Shown: positions 1 through 7,900 of the stretch, in pieces
How positions within the stretch are numbered: the first letter of the stretch is position 1
Layout: each line of letters opens with the position of its first letter
Assembly (NCBI GenBank): GCA_013002175.1
Contig: JABDKP010000026.1
Location: forward strand, 1-58,439
DNA length: 58,439 nucleotides
Direction of reading: 5' to 3'
Origin: Ilumatobacter sp.
GTDB taxonomy: Bacteria > Actinomycetota > Acidimicrobiia > Acidimicrobiales > Ilumatobacteraceae
Position numbers and translations under genes: made by a program
The notes under the pieces: generated by a model
The model's database searches: none
What the model was told of the DNA's origin: nothing
Seen by the model: only the letters and a program-made list of their open reading frames with translations

Positions 1-324
1 GACTGCCTGTTCGGTGGTCCGGCTCGCGGCGAACGCCTGGCGTGGGCGACGGCGACGACGACGGTCGGCGCCGACACGTGGACCTACGTCGTCGCGATCA
101 ACACCGCGACCCACCACGGGATGATCGCCGACACCTTGGCGCTCGTGGACGTCGGCATCGACGGCAACCGCCATGTGTACGACTGGCGGCACCGCGGCGG
201 CGTATCGCTCCGTGCGATCGACGTCGAGCTCGCGCCCCGCGACTGGGCCCTGTTCGTCGTCTGTCCCCAGGGGTCGACCGAGGTGGGCGACGTGACCAAG
301 TACGTCACGATGCCGGCAACCTGA
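1..324 (+). CDS. C-terminal part of an unidentified protein (5' end outside window)
   Basis: An open frame runs from the first base of the window to a TGA at 322-324, giving the last 107 residues of a protein whose start lies upstream. It has no cysteine-rich, membrane or signal segment. It ends in alternating hydrophobic strands (TWTYVVAINTATHHG, then DWALFVVCPQG), which looks like a beta-sandwich end domain such as those closing many glycoside hydrolases. That resemblance is only an impression; I do not recognise the family. The next gene starts 269 bases later on the same strand after a structured leader, so I do not infer an operon. Confidence 0.6.
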   Translation, partial: DCLFGGPARGERLAWATATTTVGADTWTYVVAINTATHHGMIADTLALVDVGIDGNRHVYDWRHRGGVSLRAIDVELAPRDWALFVVCPQGSTEVGDVTKYVTMPAT

Positions 325-502
325 CCGGCCGAAACCTCAGCCGTACACGGGCTCGGAAGGCGCCGGTTCGAGGCTGAGGCGCGCGGGGCTGCTCGCCGAT
401 CGCCGGCGACCCAGGGCTGCGTCCCGAGAACGCAGGTGAACGACGTCGCCGAACGCGTCGCGCTGGTAGATTTCGTCCCGTCAAGACGCTGAGCGCGGTC
501 CG

Positions 503-570
503 CCCGGAACACGATCCGGGCAGGCAACCGCAGCGTGAGCCCGCCCTGCTCAGGTCTTGCTGGACAGGGC
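503..570 (+). promoter_or_regulatory. Two hairpins in the leader of the tryptophanase gene
   Basis: Two perfect stems lie just upstream of the tryptophanase start: CCCGGA (503-508) with TCCGGG (515-520), and GCCCTG (543-548) with CAGGGC (565-570). A Shine-Dalgarno AGGAG at 579-583 follows, ten bases before the ATG. Stacked hairpins ahead of a ribosome site are compatible with transcript-level control, but I see no TnaC-like peptide with a key Trp codon and no known riboswitch consensus. They may simply be structure in GC-rich DNA. Confidence 0.3.
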
Positions 571-593
571 ACCGAACCAGGAGTCCTGACCTG

Positions 594-1961
594 ATGAAGA
601 CGATCATCGAACCCTTCCGCATCAAGTCCGTCGAGCCGATCCGGTTCACGACCCGCCCCGAACGGGAACGGTTGTTGCGTGCCGCAAACTGGAACACGTT
701 CGCATTGCACGCCGACGACGTGATGATCGACCTCCTCACGGACTCGGGCACATCGGCGATGAGCGCGGCGCAGTGGGGGACGATGATGACCGGCGACGAG
801 AGCTACGCCGGCTCGCCCTCGTTCTGGCGGTTCGACGCCGCCGTGCGCGACCTGTTCGACTTCGTCCACATCATCCCGACGCACCAGGGTCGCGCCGCGG
901 AGGCAATCCTGTTCTCGATCCTCGGCGGCGCCGGCTGCAAGGTGCCGTCGAACACCCATTTCGACACGACCCGCGGCAACATCGAGGCGACCGGCGCAGA
1001 GGCGGTCGACCTGCTCGTGCCGGAAGGTCACGACCCGAACGACCTGTCCCCGTTCAAGGGCAACATCGACCTCGGCCGGCTCGAGCGGTTCATGGCCGAG
1101 TACGCCGACGACGTGCCGTGCGTGATGATCACGGTGACCAACAACGCCGGCGGCGGCCAGCCGGCGAGCCTCGAGAACATCCACGCAGCAGCCGACATCG
1201 CGCACGCCCACGGCAAACCGTTCATCATCGACGCGTGCCGGTTCGCCGAGAACGCACACTTCATCAAGCATCGCGAGCCGGGTCAGGAACACCGGTCGAT
1301 TCCCGACATCGTGCGCGACATGTTCTCGACGGCGGACGGGATGACGATGTCGGCGAAGAAGGACGCGCTCGTCAACATCGGTGGCTGGCTCGCGCTGAAC
1401 GACGCCGAACTGGCGATGAAGGCCCGCAACCGGCTGATCATGACCGAGGGCTTCCCGACATACGGCGGTCTCGCCGGGCGCGACCTCGACGCGATCGCCC
1501 AGGGTCTCGCCGAGGTCGTCGACGAGGACTACCTCCGCTACCGCGTTCGCACGAACGAGTACCTCGTCGAGCGGCTCGATGCGATGGGCGTGCCGGTGAT
1601 CAAGCCCGCCGGCGGGCACGCGGTGTTCGTCGACGCCCGTACCTGGCTGGCGCACGTCCCACCGCTGCAGTACCCGGGACACTCGCTGGCGTGCGCGCTC
1701 TACGAGGCGGGCGGGATCCGCACGACCGAGATCGGAACGGTGATGTTCGGCCGCCGGCCCGACGGCAGCGAGCAGCCCGCGGCGATGGACCTCGTGCGCC
1801 TCGCGATGCCGCGCCGGGTCTACACGCAGTCGCACGCCGACTACATCGTCGAGGTGTTCGACGAGCTGCGGGCCGGCGTCGCCGAGCTCCCGGGCTACCG
1901 GATCACCGAAGAGCCACCTGCGATGCGTCACTTCACGGCGAAGTTCGAACCCCTGACCTGA
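594..1961 (+). CDS. tnaA: Tryptophanase (tryptophan indole-lyase), PLP-dependent
   Basis: The 455-residue product belongs to the beta-eliminating lyase family (tryptophanase / tyrosine phenol-lyase), which splits L-Trp or L-Tyr into indole or phenol, pyruvate and ammonia. The PLP lysine is in MSAKKD near residue 257, followed by VNIGG and the EGFPTYGGLAGRD loop. Two family-discriminating positions point to tryptophanase: GIRTTEIG has Ile where tyrosine phenol-lyase has its substrate-binding Arg, and the C-terminal RHFTAK has His where tyrosine phenol-lyase has Phe. Length is normal for the family. The ATG at 594 has AGGAG ten bases upstream. It stands alone, with no tryptophan permease beside it. 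The cytosolic product could make indole, but the sequence cannot show substrate preference beyond these residues. Confidence 0.93.
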   Translation: MKTIIEPFRIKSVEPIRFTTRPERERLLRAANWNTFALHADDVMIDLLTDSGTSAMSAAQWGTMMTGDESYAGSPSFWRFDAAVRDLFDFVHIIPTHQGRAAEAILFSILGGAGCKVPSNTHFDTTRGNIEATGAEAVDLLVPEGHDPNDLSPFKGNIDLGRLERFMAEYADDVPCVMITVTNNAGGGQPASLENIHAAADIAHAHGKPFIIDACRFAENAHFIKHREPGQEHRSIPDIVRDMFSTADGMTMSAKKDALVNIGGWLALNDAELAMKARNRLIMTEGFPTYGGLAGRDLDAIAQGLAEVVDEDYLRYRVRTNEYLVERLDAMGVPVIKPAGGHAVFVDARTWLAHVPPLQYPGHSLACALYEAGGIRTTEIGTVMFGRRPDGSEQPAAMDLVRLAMPRRVYTQSHADYIVEVFDELRAGVAELPGYRITEEPPAMRHFTAKFEPLT

Positions 1962-1988
1962 ACGTCCGCGGGACCCCGGTGTTACATC

Positions 1989-2291
1989 TCAGGTGCGATC
2001 GGCGAACGTGACCCAGGCGGACTTCAGCGACAGCACCGAGCGCGCGGTGACACCTTCGAACCGCTCGAGCACGTCGTGACCCTGGCGCCGGCGCACTTCG
2101 ACGACGAACTCGAGGCCGTTCGTCATCGTCACGTACACCGAGTCGTCGTGGACGACGTCGAACCTGACCGGGGGAACGTCGTCGCCGGCAACGAGTGACC
2201 GGCCGAGCAGTGCAGCCCCAGCGCATCCGAGCGCCAGCGCGCCGAGGCCGCGGCGTGAGAGCGTCGGTTGCTGCACGCCTCCGTCGGTCAT
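1989..2291 (-). CDS. Small exported protein with Tat-like signal
   Basis: This 100-residue protein starts at ATG 2291 with a good ribosome site (GGGAGGG) just upstream. The N-terminus has a twin-arginine segment, LSRRGLGALALGCAGAALLG, then a hydrophobic stretch and a probable cleavage zone before AGDDVPP. The mature part, about 60 residues, is basic and strand-rich. I do not recognise the family. It is convergent with tryptophanase and divergent from the DUF6916 gene across a 149-base gap that must hold both promoters. A link to the neighbouring surface-protein locus is possible but unproven. Confidence 0.7.
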   Translation of the reverse strand: MTDGGVQQPTLSRRGLGALALGCAGAALLGRSLVAGDDVPPVRFDVVHDDSVYVTMTNGLEFVVEVRRRQGHDVLERFEGVTARSVLSLKSAWVTFADRT

Positions 2292-2440
2292 GGTCGCCCT
2301 CCCAGTGCGCTGCCGTCCCCGGGGATCCTAGGTGATCCACGAGTGCACCTCCGGACCGAGCAGCTCCGCGCGGCTCGACCGCTCGCGGCGGCGTGCGTTG
2401 CCGGACGGTACGATCGACGACACCGCCGAGGAGGGATGTC

Positions 2441-2773
2441 ATGCCAGATCAGTCGTTCGAGATCGCCGATCTCGATCTCGCCGCCGCGACCGCGCGCATC
2501 GGCGACTCGTTCCACCTCACGCTGGACGACACGCGCCTCCTCCACTTCGAACTCGTCGAGGCGACGCCGCTGACGTCGAGCCCCGACGCGGACACGGGGG
2601 CGGCCAACCGCAGCTTCTCGATGCTCTTCCGCGGTCCGGCCGAGCCGCTGCTGAACCAGGGGACCGTGCCGATGCGCAACGACACGTGGGGCACGTGTCA
2701 CCTGTTCGTCGTGCCGGTCGACCAGGACGGCGAGGCGACGTACTACGAGGCGATCGTCAACCGGCCGAGCTGA
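2441..2773 (+). CDS. DUF6916 family protein
   Basis: The 110-residue product matches, from memory, the DUF6916 pattern: an N-terminal strand (F-ELVEATPL), the central FSMLFRGPAEPLLNQGT block and an end close to HLFVVPVDQD-YYEAIVN. ATG 2441 is chosen over an upstream in-frame ATG at 2393 because GAGGAGGG lies immediately before it. It has no signal peptide or membrane segment. Its last 17 bases overlap the convergent end of the GNAT gene of the tail-collar locus. I recall DUF6916 genes occurring beside tail-collar/MdpB-like genes in many bacteria, which supports a shared but unknown job. Function is unknown. Confidence 0.8.
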   Translation: MPDQSFEIADLDLAAATARIGDSFHLTLDDTRLLHFELVEATPLTSSPDADTGAANRSFSMLFRGPAEPLLNQGTVPMRNDTWGTCHLFVVPVDQDGEATYYEAIVNRPS

Positions 2774-3275
2774 GCGGCGCCTCCGGCGTGACGGGCGCCA
2801 ACTCCATCAGCACGTACATCCCGAAGTCCTCGATCACGACGAACCCGAGCCGGCGGTAGAACCGCAGCGCGTCGGCGTTGTCGACGAAGACCGAGTGGCG
2901 CAGCGGCACGCCGGCGCGGCCGGCCTCGGCAATCAGCCGCCCGATCAGTTCGCTGCCCGTACCGCGATTGCGGTGCGCGGCCAGCAGCGCGACGTCGAGC
3001 AGCCGGATCTCGTCGGGCCGGCGGTCGACCCAGATCCGCCCCACCGGACGGTCGTCGACGAGCACGATCGAATGCTCCGCGGCAGCGAACCGCTGGGCGT
3101 AGTCGGCGGCCTGGGCCCGGAACTGCGCGTCGACGAACTCGTCCTTCTGGGCGTCGGCCCACGGGAGTGCGGCAACGTCGTCGCGGGTGTCGCGGTAGAT
3201 GCGCCGGAGCAGATCGGTGTCTGCGTCGACGACCGGCCGCAGAGCGACCGTGGACGGTGCGTCCGACGGGCTCAA
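2757..3275 (-). CDS. GNAT-family N-acetyltransferase of the tail-collar locus
   Basis: The 172-residue product has the acetyl-CoA-binding GNAT core: a strand RLLDVALLA followed by the pyrophosphate loop HRNRGTGSEL, then motif B NADALRFYRRLGF. The start is taken as TTG 3275, because it overlaps the stop of the upstream tail-collar gene in the form TTGA, and the nearby frame offers no ATG or GTG consistent with the fold. It is the last gene of the minus-strand locus and ends inside the convergent DUF6916 gene. The acceptor is unknown; the coupling suggests it may modify one of the collar proteins or the giant protein, which is inference. Confidence 0.83.
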   Translation of the reverse strand: MSPSDAPSTVALRPVVDADTDLLRRIYRDTRDDVAALPWADAQKDEFVDAQFRAQAADYAQRFAAAEHSIVLVDDRPVGRIWVDRRPDEIRLLDVALLAAHRNRGTGSELIGRLIAEAGRAGVPLRHSVFVDNADALRFYRRLGFVVIEDFGMYVLMELAPVTPEAPLSSAG

Positions 3276-3802
3276 CCCCGTGACGGGTACAACCCGACGA
3301 GGGCGATGATGAAGTTCAGCGTCAGGAACGGTTGCATGTTCGTGTGGGCCTGCGAGCCGCCGTTCTGGGCGATCGCCTGGGGCGCCATCGCCTGCTGTGC
3401 GCCGGCGTCGACGTAGGCGTTGCCGGTCTGCGGTCTGGCGAAGTAGTTGCCGGCCGGGCTGAGGTTGTCGCCGATCGTGAACTGGGAGGGCTGGACCGCC
3501 TCGACCCGGTGCTGATGGCTGGGCATCTGCTGCTCGGTCAAGGTGACGGTTTCGACACCCGTCTTCTCGCCCAGCCGGCGGGCGGTCAGGCCCGGTCCGC
3601 GTCCGGGGTGCATGGGCGCTCGCCCCTCGAGGTTCGGCAACTGGGTGGTCGTGCGGCCGTCGCCGCCGTAGGTCGTGCCGATCAGCGAGAACAGTGCGGT
3701 GTTCTGGGCGATCGGGAGCAACTGGCCGTTGCAGAACGCCCACCCTCGCGGCGCGAAGTTGCCGGCGAAGATCCTGATCTCGGCGAGGAATGGTTCGGAC
3801 AT
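3272..3802 (-). CDS. Phage-tail-collar (MdpB-like) protein 3
   Basis: This 176-residue tail-collar domain protein has the family's N-terminal block, GEIRIFAGNFAPRGWAFCNG or its close form, then IGTTYGGDGRTTTQLPNL and GRAPMH, and the typical end NMQPFLTLNFIIAL-LYPSRG. ATG 3802 follows AGGAAGGAAG. It is the third of three paralogues in a row and is translationally coupled to the GNAT gene. The fold is known from short tail fibres, where it forms a trimeric receptor-binding collar, and from the so-called microcystin-dependent protein MdpB. No baseplate, sheath or tube gene lies near, so it is not part of an obvious phage or contractile system. No signal peptide is visible. Confidence 0.9.
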   Translation of the reverse strand: MSEPFLAEIRIFAGNFAPRGWAFCNGQLLPIAQNTALFSLIGTTYGGDGRTTTQLPNLEGRAPMHPGRGPGLTARRLGEKTGVETVTLTEQQMPSHQHRVEAVQPSQFTIGDNLSPAGNYFARPQTGNAYVDAGAQQAMAPQAIAQNGGSQAHTNMQPFLTLNFIIALVGLYPSRG

Positions 3803-3814
3803 GGTGCTTCCTTC

Positions 3815-4342
3815 CTACTGCCGCGACGGGTAGATGCCGAACAAGGCGATGATGAAGTTGACGCAGAGTGCCGGCATCAGGTTGGTGTGACCACGCGACC
3901 CGCCTGCCGGCAACGCCGCGGTCGGGTCCAGGCTCACCAGCGGCAAGCCGTCAGCAGGCGTGCGGTAGGGGTTGCCGGCGGCGACGGGGGCAACCGTGTG
4001 CCCGAGGGGCACGTTGTCCGTGCCGGCTTCGCTGACGGCGTTGAACGTGTGCCGGTGCTGGCCGATCTGGGCGGAGGTGAGCGTCTCCTCTTCGCTTCCG
4101 AACTTGGCGCCGAGGCGGCGTGGCGACAGGCCGGGCCCGGTTCCGGCATGGATCGGGACGCGTCCCCGAAGCTCGGGCAGGCCGAACGTGGTTCGGCCGT
4201 CGCCACCGTAGATGGTGCCCAACAGCGAGAACAGGGCGTCGTTCTGGCTGACGGCGAGCAACTGCCCGTCGCAGAACGCCCATCCCCGTGGGGCGAAATT
4301 GCCGGCAAACATTCGGATTTCTCCGACGAATGGTTCAGACAT
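3815..4342 (-). CDS. Phage-tail-collar (MdpB-like) protein 2
   Basis: The second of three collar paralogues, 175 residues. It opens with MSEPFVGEIRMFAGNF, has GDGRTTFGLPELRGRVP in the middle and closes with NLMPALCVNFIIALFG-YPSRQ. ATG 4342 is preceded by a strong AGGAGGT. The loop between the second conserved block and the C-terminus differs in sequence from its two neighbours, while the N-terminal third and the C-terminal strand are nearly shared. That pattern fits three similar subunits with different exposed tips. It lies 12 bases upstream of the next collar gene in a single-strand run, so co-transcription is likely. Confidence 0.9.
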   Translation of the reverse strand: MSEPFVGEIRMFAGNFAPRGWAFCDGQLLAVSQNDALFSLLGTIYGGDGRTTFGLPELRGRVPIHAGTGPGLSPRRLGAKFGSEEETLTSAQIGQHRHTFNAVSEAGTDNVPLGHTVAPVAAGNPYRTPADGLPLVSLDPTAALPAGGSRGHTNLMPALCVNFIIALFGIYPSRQ

Positions 4343-4352
4343 TGCGCACCTC

Positions 4353-4862
4353 CTAGTTTCGGGACGGGAACAGGCCGCGGAGGGCGATGCAGAAGTTGAG
4401 CACGAGCGAGGGCTGCATGTTGTTGTGGGCCGTACCACCGATCTCGGTGACCGTGTTGGCATTCATCGGCGCCAGTGTTCCGACGCTGTGATACGGCAGC
4501 CCCGCGTTCATGCCGAGCAGTCGGCCGGTGGGGTCGTTGCTGTCGACCTGGGTGGCCGACCCCTGCGGCGTGTGCGTGTGCTGCGGCGTCTCGGCGATCG
4601 AGAGCGTCACCGTCTCCTCGCCGCCCTTGCTACCGAGTAGGTGGCTGGACCCGTTGCTGCTCCCGACGTGGATCGGCGTGCGACCACGCAGGTCGGGCAG
4701 CGCGAACGAGGTGCGTCCGTCGCCTCCGTAGGTGGTTCCGAGCAGCGAGTACAGCGACTGGTTCTGCGAGATCGGCAGGATCTGGCCGTCGCAGAACGCC
4801 CAGCCGCGTGGCGCGAAGTTGAACGCGACGATTCGGATCTCGGCGAGAAACGGTTCTGACAT
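4353..4862 (-). CDS. Phage-tail-collar (MdpB-like) protein 1
   Basis: The first of the three collar paralogues, 169 residues, starting at ATG 4862 behind GGAGGGAGGG. It shares MSEPFLAEIRI-FNFAPRGWAFCDG, YGGDGRTSFALPDLRGRTP and the ending NMQPSLVLNFCIALRGLFPSRN with the other two. The middle loop carries TPQHTHTPQGSATQVD, a His-rich segment of the kind collar proteins use for metal-assisted trimer packing; that use here is inference. It is separated by only 67 bases from the stop of the giant secreted protein, so the two are probably transcribed together. Confidence 0.9.
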   Translation of the reverse strand: MSEPFLAEIRIVAFNFAPRGWAFCDGQILPISQNQSLYSLLGTTYGGDGRTSFALPDLRGRTPIHVGSSNGSSHLLGSKGGEETVTLSIAETPQHTHTPQGSATQVDSNDPTGRLLGMNAGLPYHSVGTLAPMNANTVTEIGGTAHNNMQPSLVLNFCIALRGLFPSRN

Positions 4863-4929
4863 GGGGGCCCTCCCTCCTTCATGTCCTGGTGCGGTACCAG
4901 AACATTACCTCAAATGAATCCGTCGTGCA

Positions 4930-7900
4930 TCAGGGACTTTGCGGTGTGATGCACGCGCCGGGCGTGAATGATCCGGGTGTGCCGACGGCCGGGTTTGCGT
5001 AGGTGTCGACGGCGGCGATGTTGGCTTGGGCGTTGGTGATGTCGATCTCGACCTGATGGTTGTCGGGTGTGACATCGAACGGCGGGTTGGTGGTGACGGC
5101 GGTCTGCTGCACCTGGAACGTGAGCCCGACGTTGTTGTAGACGACGATGTCACCGTTCAGCGCTGGGTTCACCAGCATCGTGTTGCCGGAGATGTTCAGG
5201 CATTCCAGCGCGGCCGACGAGTTGTTGCGCGCCGACACACCGGTGTTGACGAAGTCGGCACCGAGGGTGGTGATCGTGTTGTTCACCACATGGAAGTGGC
5301 CCGCGCCGGTGTTGGTGCCCTGCACGTTGGCGATCACCCCGAACCCGTCATTGACCGTGATCGAGTTGTTCTCCACCCGGACCCGTGACTGACCGCCACC
5401 GTTGTTGGTCACCTCCACCCCGGCCACCGACGTCCCACCAGGCAACGCCGCCGTGTTGTTGGTGATCGAGTTCGTCAACGCCCCCGCCCCACCGATCGTG
5501 CCGTTGACATTGCCCGAACCCTGGTTCGCGTATGCGATCACCGCCGGACCGACCCCGGCCCCACCGTTGTTCGCGGTCAACGTGTTGCCGGTCACCGTGA
5601 AGAACAGATCGCCACTGCTGGTCGCCTGCCCCGACACCGCCCGGAACTGGTTCCCGGCACCATGGCCGATCGTGCTGCCGGTGATGTTCATCTGCAGATC
5701 ACCGCCATTCGCGTTCGACGCCACCCCCACCGACGAGTTGCCCGACATGTTCGTCGACGACACATCGACACGCAGGTTGCCGGTGCCCGCGGTGTCGGTG
5801 ATCGCCTGGATCCCACCGACGCCGGAGTTGTCGATCTGCGAGTTCTGCACCGTCAACCGGTCCGGGTTCGACGTGTTGCCGGCGTTCGTCGCGGTCGAGT
5901 TGTTGACCTGGAGCCCGTTGTCGCCCGCACCGGTGATCGTCACGTTGTCGAACACACTGTTCGCGGCCGCCGCCGTCCCAAGCAGGTTCACCACGAAGAT
6001 CGCGTTCTCATTGGCGCCGTTCCCGAGGTTCGTGAACGACGAATCCGCAATGTCCAGATTCGTCACCGTCTGACCGAACAACCCGTGCTCATCCGAACCC
6101 GACATCGCCATGTTGTCGATCGCCACGTTCGTCACCGTGTTGAACTCCACCGACGCAGTACACCCACCGAACGACGCCCCGGTACATGCCCCACCTGCCT
6201 CATCAGCGGCGTTCGTGACGTTCATGTTGTTCAACGTGATGTTGTTCGTGTTCTCGATCAACACCCCGTTCGCCGTCGTGTTCGCGATCGTCCCACCCGA
6301 CCCGTTGGTGGTCCCGACTCCGGTGACCGTGAAGAACCCGGCCGTCCCACCACCATCGATGTCGATCCCCACCGACCCTGCAGCCACGTTCACGTCCTGG
6401 AACGTGACGCCCGACGCCCCGAGGGTCGTGTTCTGGATGTTCACCGCCGTCGTCGACAACGCCGTCGAATTGCCGATCCGGTTCGTTCCGGTCGCCTGCA
6501 CGATTCCGCCGTTGACCGCCCGGAACGCGGTGCTCGCGCCGGTGTTCAGTGTCAGGCCACCGGAGAACGTGATGGTCGCGTTGCCACCCTGGTCGTTGTT
6601 GTCGAGGTTGATCCCGCTGCCCGAGTCGGTGATCGCGCCGGTGAACCCGATTGTGGACCCTCCCGCCCGGCCGGCGTTGGTCACCTCGACGGAGCGGCCG
6701 CCGCCACTCGTGCCGACCGTGGCGGCGATCGAGACGTCGCCGCCGACCGCGTTGAGATCGACTCCTCGGTTGGTGGCGGTTGCAATGCTCCCGCCGCCGA
6801 CCGTGAATCCGCCCGTGCCGGTCGTGCTGAGGTTGATGCCGATCGACCCGTCCGTGTCGACGCTGTCGAATGTGACTCCGCCGGCACCGATCGCCGTGTC
6901 GGTGATCGTGACGCCCGTGCCGGTGCCCGCGGTCGTGTCGATCGTCGTGGTGGTTCCGGTGGCGCTGACGGTGCCGCCGCCGGTGGCCCTGAAGCCGGTA
7001 TCGGTACCCGCGGTGTTGACGTCGATGTTGCCGGCGAAGGTGATCGTGGCGCCGGTGTTGGCGGTGAGCTCGATGCCATCGGACTCCTGGGTGGCGATGT
7101 CGGAGTCGTCGAGGTTGCCGTTGATGGTGACCGTGCCGCCGGACCGCCCGTTGACGCGCGCCGGGTGACCGGTGGCACCGTTCACGTCGGTGGCGATCGT
7201 GACGTTGCCGGTGCCCGTGCCGATGTCGATGCCGGCCGTCGTCGCACCGGTGATCGTGCCGCCGCCCGCAGTGAAGGCACCCCCGCCGGTGCCGGTGAGG
7301 ACGATGCCCTGTGTCGACCCACTGGTACTGACCGAGTCGAACGTCACGCCACCGGCGCCGATCGGGATGCCGATGTTGATTCCGGTACCGCTGCCGGCGG
7401 TGGTGTCGACCGTGGTGGTGGCGCCGGTGACGGTCACGGTGCCACCGGTGGTGGCACTGAACCCGGCCACGTCGGAGTTGATGTCGAGGTCGGCGGTGAA
7501 GTCGATCGTCGACGTGCCGTTGTTGTTGAGGAAGATGCCGTCGGACTCCTCGCCACCGGTGTCCGAGTCGTCGATGTTGCCGTCAAAGGTGATGCCGGCG
7601 CCGTTCGTGCCCTGGACGTCGACCGACCGGCCGTTGACGTTGGTGATCGGCGCGTTGAAGTCGAGCGAGCCCGACCCACCGTTCACCCGGACGCCGTGAC
7701 TGGTCGTGTCGTCGACCGAGCTCGTCGAGTCGATGGTGAACGTGCCGCCGAGGTTGGCGATGTCGATGCCGATGCCGCCCGCCGTGCCGATGTCGACGTT
7801 CGTGAACGTGGTGGTTCCGGTCGTGTTCGTGATGTCGATGCCGTCGCCGGTGGTTCCGGAGATGGCGACATTGGTGAGGGCGGTGTTCGCCGCGTTGAGC

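Noticed and set aside
325-593. Glycine or other riboswitch, or a TnaC-type leader, upstream of tryptophanase
   Set aside because: A CACCGAA string and hairpins are present, but the conserved aptamer parts are missing and no short leader peptide with a critical Trp codon was found.
3272-4862. Tail-collar genes as evidence of a prophage or contractile injection system
   Set aside because: No tube, sheath, baseplate, terminase, integrase or lysis gene is nearby. The proteins are MdpB-like and belong to a non-phage locus.
4930-5100. LPXTG or membrane anchor at the C-terminus of the giant protein
   Set aside because: The end (SFTPGACITPQSP) has no sorting motif or hydrophobic segment.
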